Shown here: positions 1 through 7,933 of the stretch, one piece after another | Numbering within the stretch: position 1 is the stretch's first letter | How the letters are laid out: each line of letters starts with the position of its first letter | Source of the DNA: CAYRCU01 sp964422865 | GTDB taxonomy: Bacteria > Patescibacteriota > Microgenomatia > UBA8517 | NCBI GenBank assembly: GCA_964422865.1 | Contig: CAYRCU010000008.1 | Location: 1 to 35,994, forward strand | Length of the DNA stretch: 35,994 nt | Direction: 5' to 3' | Program-made: the position numbers and the translations under genes | Notes under the pieces: model-generated | Databases searched by the model: none | What the model was told of the DNA's origin: nothing | Seen by the model: only the letters and a program-made list of their open reading frames with translations

Positions 1-2
1 AT

Positions 3-1742
3 TTATATAAGGAAAGAGTGGAAGGAGTGAACTATGAAGATGGGAGATTGAAAATTCGGAGAATAGGTGGACTAAATGGGAATGATGTGGGATATAGGTT
101 GATTGTGCCCGGGTTTGGGTCGGGTCAGAGAGTGAGCGCTTCTGCTGCTGTTGTTTATGATGGTGGGTTTTTGAAAATAGATTTTGAACCTTTAGTGGAG
201 GTTAAGGTTGGTGAGGAGATTTACAAATGGACTTTGCCTTCGGTTTTTGTTGGCATAGATGGGGGGCACGAAAAGATAAAAGTTTCGATTGGTGAGGTGG
301 GTTTCGAGATATCTGATGGAGAGGCCAAAATTGTTGAAGGGATGGAGTTTGTTGTGGAGGAGGGGATTCGGGTTCAAGTTTTTGATATAGAAGAGAGGAT
401 GGAGGTTGACTTGGGGAGAGAGTTTTTGAACCAAGGGGTTAGTAAGTGTTGGGAGAGGGAAGGGGTGGAGGGGTTTGTGAAAAGTCTGATAAGCGGAAGG
501 GAACTTAAAATTGTTACTCGTGATGCGGTAGGGTGTTTGTCTTTTAAGCTTGAAGGAGTGAGAGATTCTTTTGTAGAGATTAGCTTACCTTTTAGATCTG
601 ACGATGGAGCGCGTCCGCATTTTTGTGTTTTGAGAGAAGGGGAGCAAGTGAAATGTGAGCATGGGGAGGTTTTTTACGCCGTGGCTTCAAGTAGTGAGTG
701 GTCTGAAGTGAGTCGAGAAATGATCTTGAGGGAGGGGGTTTTTTGGCTTTCTGTGGTGGGCAGACCTTCGGATGAGGAAGGAAAAGAGTGGAGTATTTAC
801 TACAAATCTCCAGAGGTGGTTTATTATCCAAGGATTGTGGATTATGTAATTCAATCTAGTGTGTGGAGTGATTTTACAGACGAGAGGATTATTGAGTTTG
901 GAGGTGATGATTCTTATTTGGAGGTTGAGCTTGTGTCCGATGAACGGAGGATTGATTTTTCTGAGAACGGACTGTTGGAGCCAAAAAATTGTGATTTATT
1001 TGAACGGGGAATTATTACAAAGGTGATTCGTGAGAGCGGGGTGGAGTATGTGGCGGAGGATTGGGGGGCTTCCTGCGATTATGTATATTTGGCCGGGGTT
1101 TTGACGGACAGGGAGTATTTATTGCGTTTTGTGGGTGAAAATGTCAGCGGAAGGAGTGTGAAGGCGTATTTGTATAATCACGCAAGTGAACGAAATGATC
1201 TGGAGATTCTTCTTCCGGAGAAAAAATTTGATGTGTTTTATGGTGTATTGGGTTGGCCGAGATTTGAGAAAAAGGTTTACACTTTGAATTTTGAAACAAG
1301 GTCTTTTGGTGGGAAGTCTATAAATAGGATTGATGGGGTGGAGATTTACAAAATGCCTTTGAATTGGTTGTCAAGATGGAGGGTTGAGCCTGAAGGTGGG
1401 ATTGAGAAGATAGAGAGTGATGTGAGGATTGAGGAAGTTGAAAAATGGGGGACGGCTTTGTATAGAGTGAGAGTTGGGGGAGAGGGTTTGATTGTTTTGA
1501 GCCAGGGATATGAGAGCGGTTGGGTTGCGTTCGCTCGCCGGCCAAATTTTCGATTTTCAATTTCCAATTTACGAAAATTGGAGCATGTGAAGGTTAATGG
1601 ATGGAGTAATGGTTGGATGGTTCCTGAGGGGGAGCATGAGATATACATTTTTTACTGGCCACAGATTTTGCAGTGGGGTGGATTTTTTGTATTGACACTG
1701 GTTTGTGGGGGGTTTATAATAGATTACTTCCGTAAGAAGTGA
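3..1742 (+). CDS. C-terminal part of large extracellular membrane protein (YfhO/glycosyltransferase-like), 5' truncated
   Basis: The frame is open to the left window edge, so only the 3' part of the gene is present; a GTG at 18 is just the first possible start inside the window. The visible ~575 residues are beta-rich and hydrophilic and end in one membrane helix (about residues 549-569 counted from the GTG) followed by a short basic tail DYFRKK. This places the bulk outside the cell and the C terminus inside. The stretch LIVLSQGYESGWVAF resembles the segment near the C terminus of YfhO-like and other multi-membrane glycosyltransferase-like proteins, whose membrane helices would lie upstream of the window. 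That family assignment is inference. Oddity: residues RRPNFRFSISNLRK are encoded by an AT-rich array of 7-bp units (1546-1573) that looks inserted. The gene ends 37 bp before rho. Confidence 0.6.
   Translation, partial: LYKERVEGVNYEDGRLKIRRIGGLNGNDVGYRLIVPGFGSGQRVSASAAVVYDGGFLKIDFEPLVEVKVGEEIYKWTLPSVFVGIDGGHEKIKVSIGEVGFEISDGEAKIVEGMEFVVEEGIRVQVFDIEERMEVDLGREFLNQGVSKCWEREGVEGFVKSLISGRELKIVTRDAVGCLSFKLEGVRDSFVEISLPFRSDDGARPHFCVLREGEQVKCEHGEVFYAVASSSEWSEVSREMILREGVFWLSVVGRPSDEEGKEWSIYYKSPEVVYYPRIVDYVIQSSVWSDFTDERIIEFGGDDSYLEVELVSDERRIDFSENGLLEPKNCDLFERGIITKVIRESGVEYVAEDWGASCDYVYLAGVLTDREYLLRFVGENVSGRSVKAYLYNHASERNDLEILLPEKKFDVFYGVLGWPRFEKKVYTLNFETRSFGGKSINRIDGVEIYKMPLNWLSRWRVEPEGGIEKIESDVRIEEVEKWGTALYRVRVGGEGLIVLSQGYESGWVAFARRPNFRFSISNLRKLEHVKVNGWSNGWMVPEGEHEIYIFYWPQILQWGGFFVLTLVCGGFIIDYFRKK
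1546..1573. repeat. Degenerate 7-bp repeat array inside coding sequence
   Basis: Four consecutive 7-bp units, ATTTTCG, ATTTTCA, ATTTCCA and ATTTACG, lie inside the first gene. They are framed by an imperfect inverted repeat, CCAAATTTTCG at 1542-1552 and CGAAAATTGG at 1572-1581, one base longer on the left. The surrounding gene is purine-rich on this strand, and the array interrupts that bias. It keeps the reading frame. Confidence 0.6.
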
Positions 1743-1779
1743 ATTTCTTGCTTTTTTTTAGTTTAATGAGATTTCTTTC

Positions 1780-3045
1780 ATGAATAATAATTCCCGTCCT
1801 GTTATCAGATCCGCTTCGGAGGCTTGGAGAATGAATAGCAACGGAGCCAAAAAAGATGCCCTTGTTGTGGATGACAGGGTGCTTCCCGACAGCGGGCTTC
1901 CCACAGAGCAAGTTCGGGGGATTTTGGATATTGCCAGTGAGGGGTCGGGGCTTCTTCGACCAAAATTTTCCGCTTCGGATCGAGATACTTATATTTCTTC
2001 CAGTCAGATAAGGAGGTTTAACCTGCGAGTCGGAGATTTGGTTGGCGGGCTTGCCAGGCGGCCAAAAGAAAATGAGCGTTACTGGGGACTTTTAAAGGTG
2101 GAGACTGTAAACGGGAAGCCTGTGGAGGAGGGAATGGAGCGTGTGGATTTTGAGAAGATGGTTGTGATTTATCCAAATGAACAGATAAAGCTTTCCACCG
2201 GTAAGGAGCCTTTAAATACCAGGGTTGTGGATTTAATTGCTCCCATTGGGTTTGGACAAAGGGGGCTTATTGTGTCGGCCCCGAAGGCGGGCAAGACATG
2301 GCTTATAAAGGATATACTGACGGGAATTGCTGAGAATTACATTAAGGGAAAGACAGAAAAGAAAAGAAAGGTGCATCTTATGGCGGTTCTTATTGGGGAG
2401 AGACCGGAGGAAGTCACTGATATTACGAGGCATATTGAGACTGTTACCGGTGGGAAAGGCGAGGTTGCGGCAAGCAACTTTGATGAGCCGCCAAGCAACC
2501 AAACAAGAGCCGGAGAGCTGGCTTTGGAGCGCGCTAAGAGAATGGTTGAGGACGGGTATGATGTTGTTATTGTTTTGGATTCGATTACACGTTTGGCTCG
2601 TGCATATAATTTGGCGCTTCCTACGAGTGGGCGTACGTTAACCGGTGGGTTTGATCCTGAAGCTTTGTTTCCCGCAAAGAAGTTTTTTGGAGCGGCGAGA
2701 AAGCTTGAAGATAAAGGGAGCCTTACTATTATTGGCACTTGTCTGGTGGATACGGGGTCTCGTATGGATGATCTTATATATGAGGAGTTTAAAGGGACCG
2801 GGAATATGGAACTTCATTTATCACGCCGCTTGGCTGACAAGAGAATTTTTCCGGCTATTGATGTAACAAGGAGCGGTACCCGTCAGGAGGAGCTTTTGTA
2901 TGGGCCTGAGAGGTTGAAGCAGGTTAATACCTTAAGGAGAATGCTTGATATGATTCCTGAAGACGAGAGAACCGAGAGTCTTCTTGAGAAATTGGGGAAA
3001 ACGGAGAGCAACGACCAGTTTTTGGATAGCCTCAAGACCATTTAA
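1780..3045 (+). CDS. rho: Transcription termination factor Rho
   Basis: Rho is a hexameric RNA-dependent ATPase/helicase that ends transcription of untranslated RNA in the cytoplasm. At 421 residues it matches the common Rho length. The RNA-binding cold-shock-like domain covers about residues 45-130 (GILDIASEGSGLLRP start). The RecA-like ATPase follows, with Walker A SAPKAGKT at 166-173 (usually PPKAGKT), Walker B VIVLD at 263-267, the Q-loop around LTGGFDPEAL at 287-296 and the C-terminal block IYEEFKGTGNMELHLSR. The N-terminal helical domain is short and poorly conserved. The start is the ATG at 1780; no clear Shine-Dalgarno motif precedes it. It lies 19 bp upstream of the M23 peptidase gene, so the two may be co-transcribed. 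Confidence 0.97.
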   Translation: MNNNSRPVIRSASEAWRMNSNGAKKDALVVDDRVLPDSGLPTEQVRGILDIASEGSGLLRPKFSASDRDTYISSSQIRRFNLRVGDLVGGLARRPKENERYWGLLKVETVNGKPVEEGMERVDFEKMVVIYPNEQIKLSTGKEPLNTRVVDLIAPIGFGQRGLIVSAPKAGKTWLIKDILTGIAENYIKGKTEKKRKVHLMAVLIGERPEEVTDITRHIETVTGGKGEVAASNFDEPPSNQTRAGELALERAKRMVEDGYDVVIVLDSITRLARAYNLALPTSGRTLTGGFDPEALFPAKKFFGAARKLEDKGSLTIIGTCLVDTGSRMDDLIYEEFKGTGNMELHLSRRLADKRIFPAIDVTRSGTRQEELLYGPERLKQVNTLRRMLDMIPEDERTESLLEKLGKTESNDQFLDSLKTI

Positions 3046-3064
3046 TTGAGAAAAGACTTCACAC

Positions 3065-4186
3065 ATGTTACCCTTACTTTCACGAATGGGAAGAGTAAGG
3101 GAGGAACTCGATAGCTTTAAAAATGATTTGAGAGAGTTTAGTGTTTTGTTTTGCGGATACCTTTTTGGGAAGACGAGGCTTTTTGCTTTCAGAATGGAGC
3201 GTGGGAAGGGAGTGTTTGTGGCTTCACTTTATAAACAAAGGGGGAAGTTGTCTCGGAAGTTTATGCATTCGGGTATGGCGGGACTGGCGGCTTTTGGCTT
3301 TTTGGTGGCTCCGATTGTGGCGGAAGAGTTTCCGGGTGATAGTGAAGTAAATCCATGGGATGCGCCCAGTTCAGCTTCTGTGTTATCTGCGAGCGCTTCT
3401 TTGTCTTCGACGGATTTTTCAGGATATAGGGGAGAGATAATTGAATATACGGTTGAGGAGGGTGACACGGTGAGCTCTATTGCTCAGAAATATGGTGTGA
3501 GTGAGGATACTATCCGATGGCAGAATGATTTGAAAAGCAAGGATTCCATAAAGATTGGCCAAGTTCTTGAGATACTTCCTTTGACGGGAATTGCCCACAA
3601 GGTTAAGAAGGGTGATACAGTGCATTCTATTGCCAAAAAATATGATATTGATCCTCAGGGTATTGTTAATTATCCGTTTAATTCTTTTACGAATGATGAG
3701 ACTTTTGAGCTTGCAATTGGGCAGATTGTGATTGTTCCTGACGGGGTTATGCCGACGGCTCGGCCATGGAGTCCGTCTATAAACAGAAGGCAACTTACGC
3801 CTGATGCCGGGACTGTGGTTGCCAGTGGGCAGTTTGTGTGGCCTGCAAGCGGAAGAATTACTCAAAGGTTTGTTTGGTACCACAAGGCCTTGGATATTGC
3901 TAATAAATCGGCTCCGGCGATACTGGCGGCGGATAGTGGTACTGTGGTTGTGGCGGGGTGGCCTGATGGGTATGGTTATGGAAATAGGGTAGTGATTGAT
4001 CATGGAAATGGATATAAGACTCTATATGCACATTTGTCGCGCGTTTATGTTGTTGTTGGGCAGACTGTGGGGAGAGGTGCTACCATAGGACGAATGGGTT
4101 CGACCGGAAGAAGTACAGGAACCCACCTTCATTTTGAGGTGATTCGGAGTGGAGTTTACATTAACCCTTTGAGTGTACTTCAGTAA
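3065..4186 (+). CDS. LysM-containing M23 family metallopeptidase (murein hydrolase)
   Basis: This is a cell-wall hydrolase or amidase activator of the lysostaphin/NlpD class. An N-terminal cytosolic stretch (1-66) is followed by a membrane helix at about 68-86. Two LysM peptidoglycan-binding repeats follow, at about 127-171 (YTVEEGDTVSSIAQKYGV) and 178-224 (HKVKKGDTVHSIAKKYDI). The peptidase M23 domain covers about 258-370. Zinc-binding and catalytic residues are visible: H273-x3-D277 (HKALD), H323 (YAHLS) and H354-x-H356 (THLHFE), so the enzyme should be active, unlike degenerate NlpD/EnvC activators. The start is uncertain: the ATG at 3065 leaves a 67-residue leader, and a later ATG (residue 44) would also precede the helix. 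It probably acts outside the membrane in septum or wall remodelling. Confidence 0.93.
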   Translation: MLPLLSRMGRVREELDSFKNDLREFSVLFCGYLFGKTRLFAFRMERGKGVFVASLYKQRGKLSRKFMHSGMAGLAAFGFLVAPIVAEEFPGDSEVNPWDAPSSASVLSASASLSSTDFSGYRGEIIEYTVEEGDTVSSIAQKYGVSEDTIRWQNDLKSKDSIKIGQVLEILPLTGIAHKVKKGDTVHSIAKKYDIDPQGIVNYPFNSFTNDETFELAIGQIVIVPDGVMPTARPWSPSINRRQLTPDAGTVVASGQFVWPASGRITQRFVWYHKALDIANKSAPAILAADSGTVVVAGWPDGYGYGNRVVIDHGNGYKTLYAHLSRVYVVVGQTVGRGATIGRMGSTGRSTGTHLHFEVIRSGVYINPLSVLQ

Positions 4187-4235
4187 GGAAGATGCCTCTT
4201 AGGAGTATTAGTAATCTACGGGGTGTTTATTTTGA

Positions 4236-4241
4236 TATAAT
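4236..4241 (+). promoter_or_regulatory. Possible -10 box upstream of tRNA-Ala
   Basis: A consensus TATAAT lies 130 bp before the tRNA, in the short gap after the M23 gene. No good -35 box is seen at 16-18 bp spacing (AATCTA is at the expected place), so the promoter is tentative. Between it and the tRNA there is a small hairpin, CTGGC-TTT-GCCAG at 4328-4340. Confidence 0.3.
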
Positions 4242-4370
4242 TTTTAGGTAGGGCTAGTTAGATTGTGGTTGGTTAGGGAAAGGCCTTGGCCAACTGAGCT
4301 GATTGATAGATTTGGGCCGATAAGAACCTGGCTTTGCCAGAACCTTGACGCCCTGCTCGTTAATACTCGC

Positions 4371-4443
4371 GGGCCGCTAGCTCATTTGGTAGAGCGTACC
4401 CTTCGCATGGGTAAGGTGACCGGTTCGATTCCGGTGCGGTCCA
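4371..4443 (+). tRNA. tRNA-Ala (anticodon CGC)
   Basis: A 73-nt cloverleaf can be drawn by eye. The acceptor stem GGGCCGC pairs with GCGGTCC and the discriminator base is A. The D-stem is GCTC/GAGC. The anticodon stem TACCC/GGGTA closes the 7-nt loop TTCGCAT with anticodon CGC, which reads GCG. A 5-nt variable loop and the T-arm ACCGG-TTCGATT-CCGGT complete it. The G3-U70 wobble pair, the alanine identity element, is present. The CCA end is not encoded (the next bases are CTC), so CCA must be added by a nucleotidyltransferase. Any protein frame read through this segment is spurious. Confidence 0.96.
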
Positions 4444-4476
4444 CTCGCTTCGCTCATTTCCCACACGGGAATCGAG
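4444..4476 (+). other. Inverted repeat just 3' of tRNA-Ala
   Basis: CTCG (4444-4447) pairs with CGAG (4473-4476) and encloses an inner stem TTCCC-ACAC-GGGAA (4458-4471). There is no T-run after it, so it is not a standard intrinsic terminator. It may serve tRNA 3' processing or transcript ending between the tRNA and the convergent ligase gene. Confidence 0.35.
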
Positions 4477-4536
4477 GAACGCTTTGAAAGGAAAGGATTG
4501 TGCAGGAGAGATTTTAGTGAGCCACGGAATTTGGGA

Positions 4537-6564
4537 TTATGGTAGTGGTGTAGGTGATGCCTCGGGTGAGGGAGTAGGTGTAGGTGATGTTTCCGGTTGC
4601 GGCGGTTGTGCGTCCTCCGGGAGCTCTATGGGTGGTGTTAATACCTGCTCTTGTTCCTGTGGGGGGGTTAGATTTTCTGATTCGGGTGCTTCGGATTCTT
4701 TCTGTGACTCTAAGTCCTCGAGTGCTTTTTTGACTGTTTCGTAGTCGGGTGAATTTCTGTCAACCAGGGAAAGGGTAACTGTGAGCTCGTATATGGCGCG
4801 ATCCAGTTTTCCGGCTTCTTTCAGAGCGAAGGCCAGGTTGTAGTGAGCATTTGCAAGGTCAGGTTTTGTCACTGTGGCGAGCTCAAAAACCCGAACTGCT
4901 TCGTCAAAGGCTTTATTTGCATAGTAGATGCCACCCAAAGCGATTCTGGTGTTTGGATTTATGGGGTCAAGATTGATTGCCTGGGAATATGATTGAATCG
5001 CAAAACCCTGAGCGTTTTGAGCGAGAGGAGAAATTTGATTATATATCTGAGCCAACATTTCCCAGTTTCCTGCGCGAGAGGGGTTTAGCCCCACGGCGTT
5101 TTTCCCGGCTTGAATGGACTGCTGTATAAGTTGAGTGATTGTGGTTCTGTCTTCATCCGTAACCTCTTCTTTTCTTGCTATAGAGTTAGCTAAGGCAAGG
5201 TTTAATTGTGCATATGAGATGTGGTAGCGATCGATTCTGGGGTTTGTGTTTATTGCTCGCTGAAGTAGATCGTAGGCTATACCTCCGTTGTTTTGTGCTA
5301 CTGCATCGAGGGATTTTTTGAAGCGGTATTCTGCTCGAACTGCTTTTGCGCCTTGGAAGAGAAACAGACCGGTGATGATTAGGGCGGGAAGAGTTGTGAT
5401 TATGCTTGGTAATTTGTTTCCGATTTGCTCTACTGCGTCATCCGAGCTGTTTTGGGAGAGAGTTGTGAGTTTGATTTCACGCGTGATTGAGTTAATCGAA
5501 AGAAGGGTAAAGAGCAGAACCAGGACGGTAATGGTTCCCGGGAAGAAGGCCAGCAGGACCAGCAGGATGATTAGAGAGAGATTGGTTGATTTGCTGGTTG
5601 CTGTCCAGCCTACAAGATGTTTTTCTTTGTTGTTTTGAGAGAAAATTTTACTAAGTGTATAGAAAAGGAGAGCGAGGGCGGCGGCTGCTATGAGCCCGCT
5701 TTCTGTTATGGCTGTGAAGTAAAAGTTTCTTGAGGAAATGAAGCGCATCTGCCAGAGTTTTGTTTGGTTGTATTCGAGAGGGCGATATTTGTTAAATGCT
5801 GTTAAGTAATTTCCGGGACCTACTCCGAGAAAGGGACTTTCTTTGAGGGAATCGACTGTGATGGCCCATGAGGTTTTGAGACTTGGCAGTCTGATTTCAT
5901 TTGGCTTGCCGGGAAGAATATTGAAGACGGACATTATGAGTGCAAAGGTAATTAAGGTTGTGGAGATACCCCAGAAGGCTTTTCTGAATACGTCAGTTTC
6001 TTTTAAGATTAAGTCTATTGCTAAGGGGAGGACTGCCGTTAAGTAAATGATTGCCGGAAGAATTCCCTCGAACGTGGTGAAGCCGGATGTTTTCATAAAC
6101 TCCGGCAAGTTTGTTCCTTTGAGAACGCCGGAGTTTGAAATAAGAATTGCCACGGAAGAGAGAGCGCCTGAAAGCGCAAGAGGAAATACAAGAGCTTTCT
6201 TGGTGTTTGTTTTTAGCTGGTTGATGCAAAGATAGAGGAGTGCTCCCAAGCTTATGACGATGGCGTTTCCGGGAAGGAAGAGTGCCTCGTATTTGTTTGG
6301 GGTTCTTAGGAAAGTACTTGCAAGAAAAGCGCCTGCAAGCAAGATTACGGGTAAATCGAGAGCGCTGGCGGTGTAGCTTATTGTTCCTTTTAGTATTACC
6401 TTTGCTGATTTCATTAGGATTAGGGCGGCAACTAAAGCTCCGAGGAGGATTAGCTTTGGAGTGATGAATGCGTTGGGGAAGATGGGTAGAAAAAAGATTG
6501 GCAATAAAGCAAGCAGGGTAAAGATAATAATGCTTTCGGCTTTTTCTATGTGTTTAATTTTCAT
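4537..6564 (-). CDS. O-antigen ligase/Wzy-like polytopic membrane protein with C-terminal TPR repeats
   Basis: The first ~360 residues form about ten membrane helices, with a further one at about 386-405. The block SLKESPFLGVGPGNY (239-253), followed by a long loop ending near SSRNFYF, is the hallmark of the O-antigen ligase/polymerase superfamily (WaaL, Wzy, PglL). These proteins move lipid-linked glycans onto lipid or protein at the outer face of the membrane. Residues about 425-600 hold three or four TPR-like helix pairs (FAIQSYSQAINLDPINPNTR; FELATVTKPDLANAHYN). The tail 620-675 is rich in Pro, Glu, Thr and Ser and probably disordered. Length 675 fits WaaL-TPR fusions. It is transcribed from its own promoter and converges on tRNA-Ala. 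Whether the acceptor is glycolipid or protein cannot be told. Confidence 0.85.
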   Translation of the reverse strand: MKIKHIEKAESIIIFTLLALLPIFFLPIFPNAFITPKLILLGALVAALILMKSAKVILKGTISYTASALDLPVILLAGAFLASTFLRTPNKYEALFLPGNAIVISLGALLYLCINQLKTNTKKALVFPLALSGALSSVAILISNSGVLKGTNLPEFMKTSGFTTFEGILPAIIYLTAVLPLAIDLILKETDVFRKAFWGISTTLITFALIMSVFNILPGKPNEIRLPSLKTSWAITVDSLKESPFLGVGPGNYLTAFNKYRPLEYNQTKLWQMRFISSRNFYFTAITESGLIAAAALALLFYTLSKIFSQNNKEKHLVGWTATSKSTNLSLIILLVLLAFFPGTITVLVLLFTLLSINSITREIKLTTLSQNSSDDAVEQIGNKLPSIITTLPALIITGLFLFQGAKAVRAEYRFKKSLDAVAQNNGGIAYDLLQRAINTNPRIDRYHISYAQLNLALANSIARKEEVTDEDRTTITQLIQQSIQAGKNAVGLNPSRAGNWEMLAQIYNQISPLAQNAQGFAIQSYSQAINLDPINPNTRIALGGIYYANKAFDEAVRVFELATVTKPDLANAHYNLAFALKEAGKLDRAIYELTVTLSLVDRNSPDYETVKKALEDLESQKESEAPESENLTPPQEQEQVLTPPIELPEDAQPPQPETSPTPTPSPEASPTPLP

Positions 6565-6584
6565 TGTTGTTTCTTTCTTTTTTT

Positions 6585-6614
6585 ATAATAATTTGATTTT
6601 TATTGCTTTGTCAA
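6585..6614 (-). promoter_or_regulatory. Sigma-70-type promoter of the O-antigen ligase-like gene
   Basis: On the minus strand a perfect TTGACA (6614-6609) is followed after 18 bp by TATTAT (6590-6585). The -10 box ends 20 bp before the ATG at 6564. The spacer is AT-rich. The region between this box and the upstream neighbour is only ~60 bp. Confidence 0.7.
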
Positions 6615-6671
6615 TGACTAATTAGTTCATAGTATGTAAAAGTATATATAAAGATATAGTTATGCATACTT

Positions 6672-7478
6672 TTAGTTGGTTGACCACCAGTTAAAATTAA
6701 TTTTATGACTGACGGGATTTTCTATTGCTGCGATGAAATATCCTGCACGTTGTTTTTTAATGTAGATTACTTGGTTTTGAGTCGGAGTGGTGGGGGTGAT
6801 GAGGATGTTTGTGAACTTAGTGATTTCGGGATTTGAAACTTTGATCTCCGTATCGCCGGGTGGAATTGAGGATGAACCCAGTGTTTTTTGACTACTCAGA
6901 ACATCTTCTTCTAGGGATTCTAAGTCGACCTCCCGGGGCAGGTAGCTTAGAAGCTCCACTTGGTAATTGGGAGCCGGAGAGTGCTCTGTCGGCAGATTTT
7001 GTTTGTCCAGTACTATATATATAGGTTTTTTGTGCCACTTTGTGGGGGCTTGAGAGAGAGATACGTTGTAGAGTGGAGCATGACTCTCGGTTTTTTGAAT
7101 GAACTTTTCTTGAGGGTTTAGTGAAAGACCGGTAAAGAGAGTGATTGTTACCAGTGCTCCCAGAGCAATGTGAAGCGGGTGGGATATTTTGCCTGATGGT
7201 TGGGAGCGCATGAAGTTGAAAGGCAGAGCTTCTGAGATTTCAAGAAAATATGCGTAGTGGCCTATGGAGACCATTTTTCTTTTAATTGTTGATTTTTTAA
7301 GTCCTCTTTTTTTCAGGGAGTCTTTATACTTTTTTACCAGCAGATGTGAGGGTCTTGTAGTTTTTGAAATATGGGATGTCCAAGCAATGAAGTGATTGAC
7401 GTCTGAGAGGTAGTTTAGACGAGTTGTCTTTGAGACGGGGAGTGATTTTAGATATGTATTAAATTTATCTATGTTCAT
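6672..7478 (-). CDS. Membrane chimera: recombinase-type SAM-like domain + TM helix + C-terminal beta domain
   Basis: Residues 1-88 look like the N-terminal SAM-like (core-binding) domain of tyrosine recombinases: FNTYLKSLPVSKTTRLNYL, a central DVNHFIAWT, and KKSTIKRKMVSIGHYAYF. No catalytic domain with the R-H-R-Y set follows. Instead there is one membrane helix (about 101-120), an outer segment rich in Ser, Pro and Glu, and a C-terminal domain (210-265) ending FNWW. That C-terminal domain aligns without gaps to the last part of the giant fibre protein at the other end of the window (13 of 56 identical, including TP, F and WW). A cytosolic DNA-binding-like domain tethered to an outer sensor or adhesion domain is inferred; function is unknown. 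ATG start; a palindrome lies 36 bp upstream. Confidence 0.75.
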   Translation of the reverse strand: MNIDKFNTYLKSLPVSKTTRLNYLSDVNHFIAWTSHISKTTRPSHLLVKKYKDSLKKRGLKKSTIKRKMVSIGHYAYFLEISEALPFNFMRSQPSGKISHPLHIALGALVTITLFTGLSLNPQEKFIQKTESHAPLYNVSLSQAPTKWHKKPIYIVLDKQNLPTEHSPAPNYQVELLSYLPREVDLESLEEDVLSSQKTLGSSSIPPGDTEIKVSNPEITKFTNILITPTTPTQNQVIYIKKQRAGYFIAAIENPVSHKINFNWWSTN

Positions 7479-7513
7479 GATGCGGTTAATATGGTTAGCC
7501 TCGGGTTATAAGA

Positions 7514-7529
7514 AGTTACAAGTGTAACT
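7514..7529. promoter_or_regulatory. Perfect palindrome, operator-like
   Basis: AGTTACA-AG-TGTAACT has 7-bp arms and a 2-bp centre, the size of a dimeric repressor site. It lies 36 bp upstream of the SAM-like/membrane gene start and directly abuts a + strand TATAAT at 7531-7536. A weak minus-strand promoter (TTGTCT at 7544-7539, 18 bp, TGTAAC at 7520-7515) would overlap it completely. The binding protein is unknown. Confidence 0.45.
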
Positions 7530-7822
7530 GTATAATTTAGACAATTACATTATTGGCACGTTGCGTGATATGTTGTCAAGTGGGTATTTTGGGTATTTAT
7601 TGAAAAGCATTGTGCTTGAGATATTAACAAATTTTTCACGATTACCGATAATTGATTTCCGCAGTGGCTTTAGCCTAGGGGCTTAAAAGTATTTCTTTCC
7701 TATAATAATGGATACGTGATTTTTTCCGAAAGATCTTTGAGCTTGAAATGATTGAATATTATATGTGCGGATATTAAATATGGGTTTTGTTATTGTTATT
7801 TTGGTGTTCTGCGGTAATACTA

Positions 7823-7879
7823 AGGAAATTGAGTTGAAGTGATGTTTTTTTGTGAGTCGAAAAATACTCTTAATTTCCT
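7823..7879 (+). other. Stem-loop in the leuS upstream region
   Basis: AGGAAATT+GAGT (7823-7834) can pair with ACTC (7866-7869) and AATTTCCT (7872-7879), giving 12 pairs with a 2-nt bulge. Inside the loop a second stem of T-run against CGAAAAA (7858-7864) is possible. It could be a structured RNA leader or a terminator-like element; no known riboswitch signature is recognised. Confidence 0.3.
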
Positions 7880-7903
7880 CTCCCTATAGTTTGTATTATC
7901 TTT

Positions 7904-7933
7904 TTGTCAAATATCGTAGCGGAGTGCTATGGA
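7904..7933 (+). promoter_or_regulatory. Possible leuS promoter
   Basis: TTGTCA (7904-7909), 18-bp spacer, then TATGGA (7928-7933) preceded by TGC in extended -10 fashion. It lies about 80 bp before the likely leuS start. The -10 box is poor, so this is tentative. Confidence 0.3.

Noticed and set aside
4280..4345. Possible second tRNA on the minus strand
   Set aside because: Reverse complement contains AGCTCAGTTGG, like a D-arm, but no matching D-stem partner, anticodon arm or T-arm follows. It is at most a decayed fragment or chance.
4263..4487. Small plus-strand protein-like frame
   Set aside because: It runs straight through the tRNA-Ala gene and has no family resemblance.
6672..7478. Active site-specific integrase
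   Set aside because: Only the N-terminal core-binding-like domain is present; the catalytic R-H-R-Y domain is missing and a membrane helix takes its place.
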